Positions 1 through 10,383 are shown, counted from the stretch's first letter. The stretch is 64,000 nt of DNA from Pedobacter frigidisoli (GCF_004331675.1 NZ_SJSN01000013.1:86799-150798); one strand, 5' to 3'. Notes: generated by a model from the sequence alone, not told the origin. Numbers and translations are program-made.

Positions 1-2
1 AA

Positions 3-1181
3 TTGACTAAGGAACTTTCAAAATCTGGTTATTCTTTTGATTTTGCTTCCGATAGATTATTGAACAAAAGTACCGTGAGCAATAATCAGCTTAAAACAGC
101 CGAAAATGCATCACCGTATAAAGTGTTGATCATTCCAGCAAGTAACATGATGAGCCCGGAAACTATAGATAAGATCGTACAATTGGCAACTAACGGAGCA
201 ACAGTTGTTTTTCAGGAATTACCCAAAGATGTTCCCGGACTTAACGATCTGGAAAAGAGAAGAGAAAAGTTAAAATCATCGTTATCTAAATTGGCTTTTG
301 TAGATGAAAAAGGAATTTCAACATTCAAAACCGGAAAGGGAAAAATCATTCTTTCCAACAATATTCAGTTGGCGTTAAAAGCAAATACAATCAACAGGGA
401 AGAATTAACAGATTCGGGTTTACAATTCATCAGAAGAAAAACAGCATCTGGTCACTATTATTTCTTGGTCAATCATACGGCAAAGGCAATCGATACATAT
501 TTGCCATTAAATGAAACGGGAAAAGTGGTGATTCTTGATCCACAAAGTGGATTATTGGGCAAAGCTGAGATGCAAGGAAACAAGGTTCGAGTACAAATTA
601 AATCAGGGGAAACGCTTTTTCTTAATGTATCGAAAGAACAGTTTGAGAATAAAACTTGGACATACCTGAATAAAGCTGCTCAGAAAATCAACTTAACTAA
701 GCCTTGGTCGCTACATTTTACTGCAGGTGGACCGGAAATTCCAGCAGATCAAAAGCTGAATAAACTAACCTCATGGACGCATTTAAATGATCCAAAATTG
801 GCAGCCTTTTCTGGTACTGGCGTTTATATTTCGAACTTTAATTTGCCAAGCAAAAATGCAAAAGAGTACATTTTAAATCTCAATCAGGTAGATGAAAGTG
901 CTCGTGTTTGGATTAATGGACAAGAAGTCGGCATTCTTTGGAGTATTCCTTTTGAGGCTCGCATAGGGAAATACCTTAAAGCTGGTGAAAATACGATCAA
1001 GGTAGAAGTGGTAAACTTAATGGCAAACCGAATTCGCGATATGGATCTGAAGAAAATTCAATGGCGAAATTACCATGAGATCAACTTTGTGAACATCAAT
1101 TACAAGGAATTTGATGCTTCAAATTGGTCAATCATGCCATCTGGACTAATCGGTCCTGTTACGATAACCCCGTATTTCTAA
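3..1181 (+). CDS. GH106-like alpha-L-rhamnosidase, C-terminal part (5' end outside window)
   Basis: The reading frame is open from the left edge, so only the last 392 residues are visible; the first codon shown is TTG and is not a true start. The family is usually about 1000 residues or more. The visible part has an alpha/beta segment that resembles an amidotransferase-like fold (about residues 40-130), a beta-rich stretch with the phrase GHYYFLVNHT (about 150), and a C-terminal sugar-binding jelly-roll like that of GH2/GH106 enzymes, with VWINGQEVGILWSIPFEA near 300 and a terminal SGLIGPVTI. These enzymes remove terminal L-rhamnose from plant glycans such as pectin or arabinogalactan and are exported. 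The catalytic domain lies outside the window, so the assignment rests on the C-terminal half only. A putative terminator follows it. Confidence 0.7.
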   Translation: MTKELSKSGYSFDFASDRLLNKSTVSNNQLKTAENASPYKVLIIPASNMMSPETIDKIVQLATNGATVVFQELPKDVPGLNDLEKRREKLKSSLSKLAFVDEKGISTFKTGKGKIILSNNIQLALKANTINREELTDSGLQFIRRKTASGHYYFLVNHTAKAIDTYLPLNETGKVVILDPQSGLLGKAEMQGNKVRVQIKSGETLFLNVSKEQFENKTWTYLNKAAQKINLTKPWSLHFTAGGPEIPADQKLNKLTSWTHLNDPKLAAFSGTGVYISNFNLPSKNAKEYILNLNQVDESARVWINGQEVGILWSIPFEARIGKYLKAGENTIKVEVVNLMANRIRDMDLKKIQWRNYHEINFVNINYKEFDASNWSIMPSGLIGPVTITPYF

Positions 1182-1189
1182 CATTAATC

Positions 1190-1232
1190 AAAAGTTTTTT
1201 ACGAAATCGTAGCACTTTTAAATCTTTTTTTC
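1190..1232 (+). terminator. Putative rho-independent terminator after the GH106-like gene
   Basis: The arms AAAAGT/ACTTTT and TACGA/TCGTA form an interrupted stem, followed by a T-run at about 1224-1232. The stem is A+T-rich and imperfect, so this is moderate support only. Confidence 0.45.
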
Positions 1233-1315
1233 GAATGTTAATAACGTAGTAAATCGTTTTATATCGCTATTGAATCCATATTTCTATTCTATGCTAATAT
1301 TTTACAATAAATCGG

Positions 1316-1333
1316 CAGGATAGTACAGGATGG
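1316..1333 (+). promoter_or_regulatory. PUL regulon motif, copy 1 (CAGGATAGTACAGGATGG)
   Basis: Two direct half-sites, CAGGATAG and CAGGATGG, start exactly 10 bp apart, one helical turn. The same motif occurs in transcription-strand orientation at 25022-25039 and 30767-30784. It is followed after 40 bp by an ACTAACCAAATA element at 1373-1384. The paired direct repeat suggests a dimeric activator, possibly AraC-type as in hybrid two-component PUL regulators, but no regulator gene lies in the window. Confidence 0.7.
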
Positions 1334-1539
1334 CGGAAATCGCTAATGTTAATATATTTAGTCACTTATTTTACTAACCAAATAACCATTAACCAAATAT
1401 TAAAATTAACGTTCGCTAGTAGTATTCTATGCAATAAAAATCTACTCCTTTCATAAGTCCGCATTTATTATCCCTCCGTAGCTGATTTAGATTTTAGTTT
1501 GCAGTTTGCTTTGTGCCCGTTTTATCTAATAAAATTGCT

Positions 1540-3762
1540 ATGAGTAAAATTTTACCAAAATTTTTAATCGTCTTTTTGACAGTTATCTTTTTTCTCACCA
1601 GTTGCAGAAAAAAAGAATTCGATGAGTTTTATGGCCGTCCAGAAAATTTGGGTGATCCCATTTATCAACAGCTTCAAGCCAAAGGAAACTTTACTCGATT
1701 TTTAGATTGTATCGATAAGGCAGGTTACAAGGAAACCTTAAGCACCGCAGGTTCTTGGACAATTTTTGCCCCGAATGATCAAGCATTTAATACTTACATG
1801 CAGGAGAATTCCATCACCGAGCTAAATGCAGATTTGGCCTCAAAAATCGTTCGTTACTCGATGATTTATGATGGTGAAAAAGTAGAACGCCTGAGTGATT
1901 TTTTCTCTGTAAAAGGATTTGTGAAGAACACCGCTTTCAGAAGAAGATCTGTTTATTACGATTTCGTTTACGATGGTTTGGATAAGGATGGTAAGGCCAT
2001 TAAGGTTATCGATGTCAATCGCAACAATGGATATGTTGCTGGTGATTTTAACAATAAAAATATCACTTATTTCCTATCGCCGTTTATGGCTTTTTCTGGC
2101 CTATCAGCTGCTGATTATAATTTCTTTTACCCAAATAGCACCTACAACGGAAATAACGTTGGTCCTGGTAAATTGGTAGATGGACAAACCAATATCATTG
2201 CCGAAAACGGTGTAATACACGTAGTGGATAAGGTATTAACGCCGCCACAAAGTATCGATCAATATATCAACCAAAAAACTGATTACAGTGTTTTTAAAAA
2301 CCTGTTAGATAAGTTTGTTACTTATACCCTTAATGCAGATATCTCTCATCGTTATGAAGTACTTTCTGGTAAGCCAGCCAATGTTTATGTGAAAAACTAC
2401 AGTACGCTATTGGCTTATGCGCCCAATAATGAAAATTATTTAAAAGCCGATGCAAACGATGCTCAATCAGGATCGTACAGCATTTTTGCCCCAACAAACA
2501 GTGCGGTAAATACTTATGCTAATACTGTTTTATTAAAGTATTGGAAAAAGAGGGGCGTTAATACGCTAAACGAATTGTACGTGGTTGCACCAGATGTAGT
2601 TAGGGATTTCGTAAACTCACACCTTTATGCAACAACAGTTTGGCCAACTAAATTTACAGCCACTACCAATGCATTGGGCGATGTTACCAAGCGCACCACA
2701 GCTGATGTGATTGATAGGCAAGCATTGAGTAATGGTTTTTTATATGGAATAAATAAGGCGCAAGATGCAAGTGTGTTTTCTACGGTATATGGCAACGTAA
2801 ACTTAGATCCAGACTACAGCATTATGAAACAGGCGTTGAGTTTCTTTGGATTAACCATACCCTTGAAAACGCCATCTTTAAAATATGTGGTGGTGATGAT
2901 TTCGGATGTTACCTTAAGAAAAATGGGTTTTTCTTACGATCCATTTTTTGTAACGGCACCAATTCGTGGCGATGCGGTAGCTTTAAAGCGCATTCTTCAA
3001 ACACATATTATCCCACTGGGCGATAGAGCTGTTCCAAACTTTACTTCAGGTTCTGGAATTTTAGAAGCATCTAATGGCGAATACATCAAATACGATAGAG
3101 GGAGATTAATTTCTTCTGGAACACAGGATAGCACCTTGGTTGCCAAGCAAACTATTCCAATCGATTCAATGAACACTACGCCAATTAATGGTGCGGCAGT
3201 TTACGGTAAGGAGGCCTTAACCTATACAGTATTAAATATTGGCAAGCACATAGAAAAATATGGTACGTTACCTACCGATCCATACTATAACTTTTTTCAA
3301 TATTTAAACAATAGCGTAATGTACACAAAAGCTACAGGGGCCATTACTGGCTTAACAGATGGCGTTAACTATACTATTTTTATCCCAACAAATGCAGCAA
3401 TAGTATTGGCTGTTAGAGCAGGTTTATTGCCGGGTAATGTAACTACGGGCGTTCCAAATTTTACTTCTACCGATGGTGTAGATATTACCAAGGTGAACAA
3501 GTTTCTTCAATACCACATTCTAAATAAAACAACCGTAGTGAGCGACGGGCAGAAAACTGGTGAATTCGAATCATTATTAAAAAACGATGGTGGCGATGCA
3601 GCAAAGATTACCGTAACCTTAAATACAACATCATCATTAATGCTTAGGGATGTAACCGGCGCAACAGTAAATGTATTATTAGGGGCTACAGATAGAAGTA
3701 ACGTGCTATCAAACAGAACGGTAATACACCAAATTAATGCTTACTTAAAATATCAATTCTAA
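1540..3762 (+). CDS. Multi-domain FAS1 (fasciclin) lipoprotein
   Basis: The ATG at 1540 is preferred over a GTG at 1513, because it starts directly on a lipoprotein signal peptide with lipobox LTSC (Cys22). The protein has about 740 residues and contains three or four FAS1 modules. These are recognised by repeated H1-type motifs (TIFAPNDQAF near 75, SIFAPTNSAV near 315, TIFIPTNAAI near 620) and H2-type motifs (NGVIHVVDKVLTPP near 225, and a terminal TVIHQINAYL). FAS1 domains mediate adhesion and protein or glycan contact. Being exported as a lipoprotein 5 bp upstream of a SusC gene, it probably sits on the outer membrane and takes the place normally held by a surface glycan-binding protein. 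That role is inferred; the FAS1 fold is well supported. It is the first gene of the block behind regulon motif copy 1. Confidence 0.85.
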   Translation: MSKILPKFLIVFLTVIFFLTSCRKKEFDEFYGRPENLGDPIYQQLQAKGNFTRFLDCIDKAGYKETLSTAGSWTIFAPNDQAFNTYMQENSITELNADLASKIVRYSMIYDGEKVERLSDFFSVKGFVKNTAFRRRSVYYDFVYDGLDKDGKAIKVIDVNRNNGYVAGDFNNKNITYFLSPFMAFSGLSAADYNFFYPNSTYNGNNVGPGKLVDGQTNIIAENGVIHVVDKVLTPPQSIDQYINQKTDYSVFKNLLDKFVTYTLNADISHRYEVLSGKPANVYVKNYSTLLAYAPNNENYLKADANDAQSGSYSIFAPTNSAVNTYANTVLLKYWKKRGVNTLNELYVVAPDVVRDFVNSHLYATTVWPTKFTATTNALGDVTKRTTADVIDRQALSNGFLYGINKAQDASVFSTVYGNVNLDPDYSIMKQALSFFGLTIPLKTPSLKYVVVMISDVTLRKMGFSYDPFFVTAPIRGDAVALKRILQTHIIPLGDRAVPNFTSGSGILEASNGEYIKYDRGRLISSGTQDSTLVAKQTIPIDSMNTTPINGAAVYGKEALTYTVLNIGKHIEKYGTLPTDPYYNFFQYLNNSVMYTKATGAITGLTDGVNYTIFIPTNAAIVLAVRAGLLPGNVTTGVPNFTSTDGVDITKVNKFLQYHILNKTTVVSDGQKTGEFESLLKNDGGDAAKITVTLNTTSSLMLRDVTGATVNVLLGATDRSNVLSNRTVIHQINAYLKYQF

Positions 3763-3767
3763 CCAAT

Positions 3768-6700
3768 ATGACTAAAAAATATACTATTCATTTTTGTATT
3801 TTATGCTGTTTCCTGTTGGTGAGCGCTATCTCAAATGCCCAGCAAATCAATTACGTAAAAGGAAAAATTATCGATAAAAAAGATAAACAACCAATTATTG
3901 GTGCTTCGGTTGTAATTGTTGATAAGGATCGCCGGGTAATAAAAGGTGTTTCATCAGATATTGATGGAAATTACTCCTTACCAGTTGCTGATAAAACTTA
4001 TAGAATTTCAGTTTCTTACATCGGATATAAATCCACTGCTCCAATCGCCATTGATAAGGCAGTTATTAATTTTCAGTTAGAATCGTCTGATAATCAAATG
4101 GATGAAGTTCAAATTGTGTCGAGAGCTAAAACGGATAATGGTAGCGGTATGAGTATCGATAAACGAGATCAAACCTCTGCTATTGGAACAATTAACGCAA
4201 AAGAATTAGAAGATATGCAGGCCGCATCTATCGATCAGGCTTTGCAGGGACGATTGGCAGGTTTGGATATTGCAGCCAGCAGTGGCGATCCAGGTGCGCC
4301 AATGCAGATCAGGATTCGTGGTACCTCTTCTATTAATGGTGCCGTAGATCCGCTTATCGTTGTTGATGGTATGCCTTACGATATTACCATTCCATCTGAT
4401 TTTAACTTCGCAACTTCTGATGAAAATAATTATGGTCAACTATTAAACATTGCACCATCTGATATTAAGGATATTAGTGTGTTAAAAGATGCCGCCGCAA
4501 CTGCAATTTGGGGCTCGAGGGCTGCAAATGGGGTTTTGGTAATTAACACCAAAAGAGGCGCAATGGGGCCGCCAAATATTTCGTATAATTTCAAAGGTTC
4601 TTATTCAAAACAGCCGAGTGCCATACCAATGTTAAATGGTAATCAATACTCTTCTTTGATTTTGGAAGAATTCTATAACGCCAATCGTCAGTTTTCTACC
4701 TCAGATTTTGCAAAGGAATTTCAGTACGATAAAAACGATCCTTATAACTATTACAATTACAGTAATAATACAGATTGGTTACAATCCATTACAAGAATTG
4801 GTTATTTGCAAGATCATAATTTATCAATCTCTGGTGGAGGTGAAAAGGCCAGGTATCGTGCCTCACTAAACTATTTTAATCAAGAGGGAACTACAAAGGG
4901 AACCAGTTTAGGTCGTTTAAGTGCAAGGGTGAACTTAGATTATATTCTATCTACAAAAATCCGTTTCAGTGCAGATATTGCTTATACGCATATCGATAAT
5001 CAAAATTTATATTCCACACGTGTAAGAGATGTGGCCTATAACAAGATGCCCAATCAAGCAGTTTACGAATATGATGAATATGGCAATTTAACTTCAAACT
5101 ATTTTAGTCCTGCAGTTACTGCACAAGGTTTATACGCAGGTACTTATAATCCATTAGCTATGGTTATGGCTGCAAGCAACAGTCAACTCGGCGAAAGGGT
5201 TATACCAAAATTTGGATTGCAATATCAAATCATTCCTGATCTCTTAAGATTAAATGCCAACTTTCAGGCAGACATTAACAATACCAAGGTAAAAACGTTT
5301 CTACCACAAATTGCAACGGGCAGACCATTTACAGAAGCGGTTGTAAACTCGGCAGGAGATTCTGATGGCGATTCCTTTACGATGGCTACAAACATCACTT
5401 TAGCCTACACACCAAAACTGGGTAAAAAACACGATTTAATTGCTTTTGCAAGATTTGATAGTAACGATAGTAGAAGAACCGGACAAGGGATGTTTACAAC
5501 AAATACAGCATCTTCTTACTTGGCAGATCCATCAATTGATAGCAGAACGAACGGAAACGGATCGGCATACTCATCGTATGCACAGAGTCGCTCAGTTGGT
5601 TTGTTGTTAAATGCACAATACAAATTTTTAGATCGCTACATCTTCAACGCAGGTATTAGAGGAGATGGAAACTCTAAATTCGGACCGAATAACCGTTATG
5701 GTTTGTTCCCATCAGCTTCGTTTCGTTGGCGTGTTTCTGGCGAACCTTTTATGGCAAAAGCCAATAAGTATATCGATGATTTAAGTTTTAGAGCAAGTTA
5801 TGGTATTGTTGGTAATGCACCGCGTAACGATTATTCATACCTAAATACTTATCAAAATTACGGTTTCAGTTATTTGGGAACGGCTGGTGTTTATCCTACA
5901 AATATCGAATTATCCGATTTACGTTGGGAAAAAGTAGCACAATCTAACGTAGGCTTAACCATCGTTTTACTAAATAATAGATTAAATGTTGATGTTGATG
6001 TTTACCGTAAGCGTACAACCGATTTGTTCTATCCTGGTATTCAAATTCCTACATATAATGGCTATAATGGTATTGATATGAACGTTGGTACAATGGATAA
6101 CCAAGGTTGGGAATTTGCATTTAACTACACACCAGTGAGAAGTAAGAAACTTAGAATAGATTTCAGTTTCAATATTTCGCATAACGAAAATATTATTCGT
6201 GAGATTGATCCACTTTATCCTAGGGAAAATGGCGGAAAAATCACCAATAACAACACTTTTAAGGTATATCTTCAAGAAAATAATCCATTCGGTTCTTTTT
6301 ATGGATTTAAATATAAGGGCGTTTATAAGGATGCGAACTCAACTATTGCATTAGATGAAAGTGGTAACCAAATAATCGGCCCTAACGGACAGAAAATATT
6401 TATGCGTTTCGCTTATCCATCAATAGATTATGTTTTCCAACCGGGTGATGCCATGTACGAGGACATTAACCATGATGGGAATATTGATTACAAGGACATT
6501 ATTTACTTGGGAAATAGTAATCCAAATTTAACAGGTGGTTTTGGTACAGGTATAACACTAAATGGAAACATTAGGTTTGGTGCCAATTTTAGTTATAGAA
6601 CAGGTTATCAAATCATTAACGGAACTAAAATTACCACCACCAATATGTATGGGTTTAACAATCAAAGTACCGCTGTGTTGCGTCGTTGGAAATCTGAGGG

Positions 6701-7019
6701 AGATATAACTGATATTCCAAGGGCAACTTATGGTACGGGATACAATTTTCTAGGCTCTGATAGGTATGTTGAGGATGGATCTTATTTACGCTTACGAAGC
6801 ATTACCATGAAATATGATTTTAACAAAAGCTTCCTAAAGCGCATAGGTATGAAAGGGTTAAGTGCAAACTTGATGATGGAAAATGTATTAACATTTACTA
6901 AATATACAGGACAAGATCCTGAGGTTCCGGTTAAGCTTTCTGCATTTTCAACAGTTATCGATAATTCTACAACACCTCCAATAAAAACAGTTACACTCGG
7001 TTTAACCGCTAATTTCTAA
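3768..7019 (+). CDS. SusC/RagA-type TonB-dependent outer-membrane transporter
   Basis: The 1083-residue protein matches the family in length. It has a signal peptide ending near SAISNAQQ (residue 25), a carboxypeptidase-regulatory-like domain (about 30-110, with the phrase PIIGASVVIVD), a plug domain with ALQGRLAGLDI, IRGTSSING, LIVVDGMPYD and ISVLKDAAATAIWGSRAANG (about 155-255), and a long C-terminal beta-barrel ending in an aromatic-rich strand (TVTLGLTANF). It would import a glycan or other oligomer with the SusD partner 11 bp downstream, driven by TonB. No N-terminal STN/anti-sigma domain is seen, so an ECF sigma/anti-sigma circuit is unlikely. Confidence 0.95.
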   Translation: MTKKYTIHFCILCCFLLVSAISNAQQINYVKGKIIDKKDKQPIIGASVVIVDKDRRVIKGVSSDIDGNYSLPVADKTYRISVSYIGYKSTAPIAIDKAVINFQLESSDNQMDEVQIVSRAKTDNGSGMSIDKRDQTSAIGTINAKELEDMQAASIDQALQGRLAGLDIAASSGDPGAPMQIRIRGTSSINGAVDPLIVVDGMPYDITIPSDFNFATSDENNYGQLLNIAPSDIKDISVLKDAAATAIWGSRAANGVLVINTKRGAMGPPNISYNFKGSYSKQPSAIPMLNGNQYSSLILEEFYNANRQFSTSDFAKEFQYDKNDPYNYYNYSNNTDWLQSITRIGYLQDHNLSISGGGEKARYRASLNYFNQEGTTKGTSLGRLSARVNLDYILSTKIRFSADIAYTHIDNQNLYSTRVRDVAYNKMPNQAVYEYDEYGNLTSNYFSPAVTAQGLYAGTYNPLAMVMAASNSQLGERVIPKFGLQYQIIPDLLRLNANFQADINNTKVKTFLPQIATGRPFTEAVVNSAGDSDGDSFTMATNITLAYTPKLGKKHDLIAFARFDSNDSRRTGQGMFTTNTASSYLADPSIDSRTNGNGSAYSSYAQSRSVGLLLNAQYKFLDRYIFNAGIRGDGNSKFGPNNRYGLFPSASFRWRVSGEPFMAKANKYIDDLSFRASYGIVGNAPRNDYSYLNTYQNYGFSYLGTAGVYPTNIELSDLRWEKVAQSNVGLTIVLLNNRLNVDVDVYRKRTTDLFYPGIQIPTYNGYNGIDMNVGTMDNQGWEFAFNYTPVRSKKLRIDFSFNISHNENIIREIDPLYPRENGGKITNNNTFKVYLQENNPFGSFYGFKYKGVYKDANSTIALDESGNQIIGPNGQKIFMRFAYPSIDYVFQPGDAMYEDINHDGNIDYKDIIYLGNSNPNLTGGFGTGITLNGNIRFGANFSYRTGYQIINGTKITTTNMYGFNNQSTAVLRRWKSEGDITDIPRATYGTGYNFLGSDRYVEDGSYLRLRSITMKYDFNKSFLKRIGMKGLSANLMMENVLTFTKYTGQDPEVPVKLSAFSTVIDNSTTPPIKTVTLGLTANF

Positions 7020-7030
7020 TCAGCCGTAAA

Positions 7031-8515
7031 ATGAAGAAAATTATATATAGTACTGGTATAATCATGATGCTGATCATGTCTACATCTTGTAAGAAATGGT
7101 TGGATTTACAGCCTCGAGATGGAATTACGCGTCAGGGGTTTTGGAAAACGAAGGAAGATATCCAAGCTGCGGTTGCTGGCTGTTATGCTTCCTTACTTTC
7201 GGCACCACCAACAGCTGGCGATAGGGCCTTAACTGAGAATATTTTTATGTTCGGAGAAATGCGGGCTGATATGATCGATGCTGGTCCGGGCGGTTCGAAT
7301 GAAGAAAAAGATATTTTTGATGTTAACATTGTAGAAAGCAATACCATTAGCAGATGGTCGTCTTTTTATCGCACCATAAACTACTGCAACATTGTTTTAG
7401 ATTATGCACCAGCAGTTAAGGACAATGATCCAACATTAACAGATGCGCAATTGAATGCTTCTCTAAGTGAGGTTTTAGCGCTTAGAAGTATGATGTATTT
7501 CTACTTAGTTAAGAGTTTTAGGGATGTTCCCTTAAAACTTACGTCAACCTCAAAAGATACCGATTTACAGGATTTGCCAAAAACAGCGGGTGCTGATATC
7601 TTAACTCAAATCGTATCTGACCTTAAAAAGGCCGAAGCTGGCGCAGTAACCACTTATGGTAATACAGTAGCCGATAAAGGTAGAGTAACTAAGTTTACGG
7701 TAAATGCACTTTTGGCCGATGTTTATTTATGGATGGATAATTACACGGCCTGTTTAGCGGAATGTGAAAAAATTATCAATTCTCAGCGATATGCATTGCA
7801 ATCTGCCGGCTCATCTTGGTTCTTTAATGTTTTTTATACAGGAAGTTCTACTGAAACTATTTTTGAGTTCAACAATCAGCAATCTACCGGTGCAATAAAC
7901 AATGTTTTTTACAGTCTTTTGGTTCAATCGAGAAAACGCTTTATCGCTTCTAGTTATGTACAAAGTGAAATCTTTTCTCCTGATGATGTAGATCCCGATA
8001 GGATTTATGATATCCGAGGTGATAATTTTTACCGTACTTCTGATTTCAGCATTACAAAATGGGGAACTGAAAATCCATCATATGTAAACTGGCAGGCTTA
8101 TCGATTATCTGATATTTTATTGTTAAAAGCAGAGGCATTGGCACAAACAAATGGAGGTACCGAGGCATTGCAGATTATTAGCGAAATCAGATTAAAGAGA
8201 AATGCTGTAGCTACAACTGCTCAATCTCCAGATCCAAATGATAAGGATGGCATTTGCGATTATATTTTGGCCGAGCGTTCTCGTGAGTTTGCCTTTGAAG
8301 GTAAACGTTGGTTCGATATTTTAAGGATGGCCAAACGCGATAATTATAGAAGATTAGATATTATTTTAAATATGGTGGCGCAAACTGTTTCACCTGCCTT
8401 ACAGCAATCTGCAATTACAAAATACAGAGATTACAATAGCCATTACTTTCCAATTTTTGAGCAGGAGCTATTTGCTGATCCAAAACTTGTTCAAAATCCA
8501 TTTTACAACAAATAA
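7031..8515 (+). CDS. SusD/RagB-family outer-membrane lipoprotein
   Basis: The 494-residue protein has a lipoprotein signal peptide with lipobox STSC (Cys20), followed by the usual KKWLDLQP start of mature SusD proteins. The helical TPR-like core includes EVLALRSMMYFYLVKSFRDVPL (about 155-175), and the C-terminal RagB signature ILAERSREFAFEGKRWFDILRM lies near residue 420. It caps the SusC barrel and binds the substrate at the surface. It lies 11 bp after susC and 8 bp before a FAS1 lipoprotein gene, so the genes are almost certainly co-transcribed. Confidence 0.95.
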   Translation: MKKIIYSTGIIMMLIMSTSCKKWLDLQPRDGITRQGFWKTKEDIQAAVAGCYASLLSAPPTAGDRALTENIFMFGEMRADMIDAGPGGSNEEKDIFDVNIVESNTISRWSSFYRTINYCNIVLDYAPAVKDNDPTLTDAQLNASLSEVLALRSMMYFYLVKSFRDVPLKLTSTSKDTDLQDLPKTAGADILTQIVSDLKKAEAGAVTTYGNTVADKGRVTKFTVNALLADVYLWMDNYTACLAECEKIINSQRYALQSAGSSWFFNVFYTGSSTETIFEFNNQQSTGAINNVFYSLLVQSRKRFIASSYVQSEIFSPDDVDPDRIYDIRGDNFYRTSDFSITKWGTENPSYVNWQAYRLSDILLLKAEALAQTNGGTEALQIISEIRLKRNAVATTAQSPDPNDKDGICDYILAERSREFAFEGKRWFDILRMAKRDNYRRLDIILNMVAQTVSPALQQSAITKYRDYNSHYFPIFEQELFADPKLVQNPFYNK

Positions 8516-8523
8516 AATATAGC

Positions 8524-10335
8524 ATGATGAAAAATAATTTAAATGTCCGCAACATAACCATCATGATGGTTGTATTAGCTTTTACATTTGTGTTTATAAA
8601 TGCTTGTAAGAGAGAATCGTACACGTTGGCTACTACCGATGATGTTAATATAACTGGCTACCTCGATCGCTATCCTGATCAGTTTTCGTTAATGAAACAA
8701 ATTATCGATCGCTCGGGTACCACAGGTTTTTTAGGGGCTTATGGCAAATACACTTTATTTACACCAAACAATACTGCAGTTACCGAATGGTTAAAAAGTA
8801 AAGGCAAGGCAGCAGTTGCCGATTTATCAGTAGAAGAGGCAAAGGACATGGTGAAATTTCACATCCTTCCAGATACGGTAGCCACCAACAGATTTACCGA
8901 TGGAAAACTTGCACAGGTTACCTTATACGGCCAATATCTTCAAACTGGAGCAGTTAATCAAGGTGGAACCACAAGTTTCATTGTAAATAAACTTGCCAAA
9001 ATTACCAAATCGAATATTAGGGTTGGTAATGGAATTATTCATGTAATGGATCATGTACTTTTACCGGCAACGTTAAGTTTGGCAAAAAGCGTAGAGGCAA
9101 ATGCCAGATATACTTATTTTGCCCAGGCATTAAAGGAAACGGGTTTTTACGATTCGCTAAATGTATCGCAGGCTGCAGTGGTAGATACAACCCGTAGGTT
9201 TCAAACTTTAATTCTAGAATCTGATTCGGCACTTAAAGCAGCTGGTTTTTCAAGCTATGCAAGCTTTAAAAGTCGCTATTCAAAAACAGGAAATCCTAAA
9301 AGTCATACCGATAGTTTGTGGCTTTACATGGCTTACCACATTTCTACCGGACCAACTTACACCCCAGATATTATTACTTCGCCAGCAATTTATACGCTTG
9401 CACCAAAAGAGATTATCACTACGAAATTTTCAGGACAAAGTATTTTGTTGAATGAAGATGAATTTAATGGCATTGTAGAACCTGGTGTTGAAATTAACAG
9501 AACTTATAGTGATGTTACTGCTGCAAATGGTGTACAACATGAGGTTAAGAAACCATTTAGTATAAAAGTACGTGTTCAGGCAGCGGTATTTTTTGATGTG
9601 GGCGATCAGCCAGAGTTGAGGGCAAATCCAAAATGGAGAGGAGCTTCTGCTGCAAGTATTTTTATTATTGCAAACGGTAGTAGTACTTTGCAGGGTATGC
9701 TCTTCAATAATCCGGCGAAATTAACTACGCCAACTCAATATGATTATGTTACGGTTCCTGCAACACCACGAAGATATAACGGTAACGATTTTTTAAACCT
9801 TTCTGTTGGGCCGAATACCGCTCGTGCACAATGGTTAGAAATTAAAACGCCAATGTTGGTAAAAGGCAAATACAAAATTTGGGTTTGCTATGCACAAAAC
9901 GGAAACGGAGCGATAACCCAAGTTGGTGTTGATGTTGGTAGAACTGGAGAGCAAATACTTCCTAATTTGGTCGATTTCAGACAAAGTCTTTCAGCATCTG
10001 GAGTGGTTACGGCAAATTCTGCATTGGCTTCTGCAGATCCACTGATGTTAACCAACGGATTTAAAAGGTACATTGCCACTACGGCAGAATATGCTGGAAC
10101 CTTGAGAGGTGAGCAGGGTGTAACTGGTACCGGTTGGGATACCATGACTGGCCGTTTGGTTGGTACTGCAGATATTCAAACCACAGATAGACATTGGGTT
10201 AGGTTCACCATGATTCCGGGAGGAAGAGAATCTAATAACAATACTTGGATAGATATGATTCACTTTATTCCGGTAGATGCTGATCAAAACTATCCTCGAT
10301 TTTCAACTTCAGCTACACAATTTAAAAGACCTTAA
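8524..10335 (+). CDS. FAS1 lipoprotein with C-terminal beta-sandwich
   Basis: The 603-residue protein has a lipoprotein signal (Cys28 in FINACKRES). A first FAS1 module covers about 35-180, with YTLFTPNNTAV and NGIIHVMDHVLLPA. A second FAS1-like region without a clear H1 motif covers about 185-345. The last 250 residues are different: a beta-rich segment with aromatic and polar strands (ARAQWLEIKTPMLVKGKYKIWVCYA split over about 435-460, and DMIHFIPVD near the end) that resembles a carbohydrate-binding jelly-roll. This fits a surface glycan-binding lipoprotein that replaces SusE/F. The C-terminal assignment rests on appearance only. Confidence 0.8.
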   Translation: MMKNNLNVRNITIMMVVLAFTFVFINACKRESYTLATTDDVNITGYLDRYPDQFSLMKQIIDRSGTTGFLGAYGKYTLFTPNNTAVTEWLKSKGKAAVADLSVEEAKDMVKFHILPDTVATNRFTDGKLAQVTLYGQYLQTGAVNQGGTTSFIVNKLAKITKSNIRVGNGIIHVMDHVLLPATLSLAKSVEANARYTYFAQALKETGFYDSLNVSQAAVVDTTRRFQTLILESDSALKAAGFSSYASFKSRYSKTGNPKSHTDSLWLYMAYHISTGPTYTPDIITSPAIYTLAPKEIITTKFSGQSILLNEDEFNGIVEPGVEINRTYSDVTAANGVQHEVKKPFSIKVRVQAAVFFDVGDQPELRANPKWRGASAASIFIIANGSSTLQGMLFNNPAKLTTPTQYDYVTVPATPRRYNGNDFLNLSVGPNTARAQWLEIKTPMLVKGKYKIWVCYAQNGNGAITQVGVDVGRTGEQILPNLVDFRQSLSASGVVTANSALASADPLMLTNGFKRYIATTAEYAGTLRGEQGVTGTGWDTMTGRLVGTADIQTTDRHWVRFTMIPGGRESNNNTWIDMIHFIPVDADQNYPRFSTSATQFKRP

Positions 10336-10369
10336 TATTTTATCGGGTAGCAATGCCCGGTAAAAATAT
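10335..10369 (+). other. Intercistronic hairpin between two FAS1 genes
   Basis: ATATTTTATCGGG pairs with CCCGGTAAAAATAT, about 12-13 pairs with one bulge and a TAGCAATG loop. It starts at the stop codon of the upstream gene. No T-run follows, so it is more likely an mRNA stability or processing element than a terminator. Confidence 0.5.
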
Positions 10370-10383
10370 CCTAACCAAATAAG

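Larger units (their letters stand above)
1182..1539 (+). other. 358-bp leader region of the FAS1/SusCD block
   Basis: No gene is visible. It holds the putative terminator at 1190-1232, the 18-bp direct-repeat motif at 1316-1333 and the TTAACCAAATA-like element at 1373-1384. The 150 bp between that element and the first ATG would be a long untranslated leader. Confidence 0.6.

Noticed and set aside
1540..3762. Idea that the FAS1 proteins bind plant fasciclin-like arabinogalactan proteins
   Set aside because: The shared domain name is the only link; no sequence evidence supports a direct interaction.
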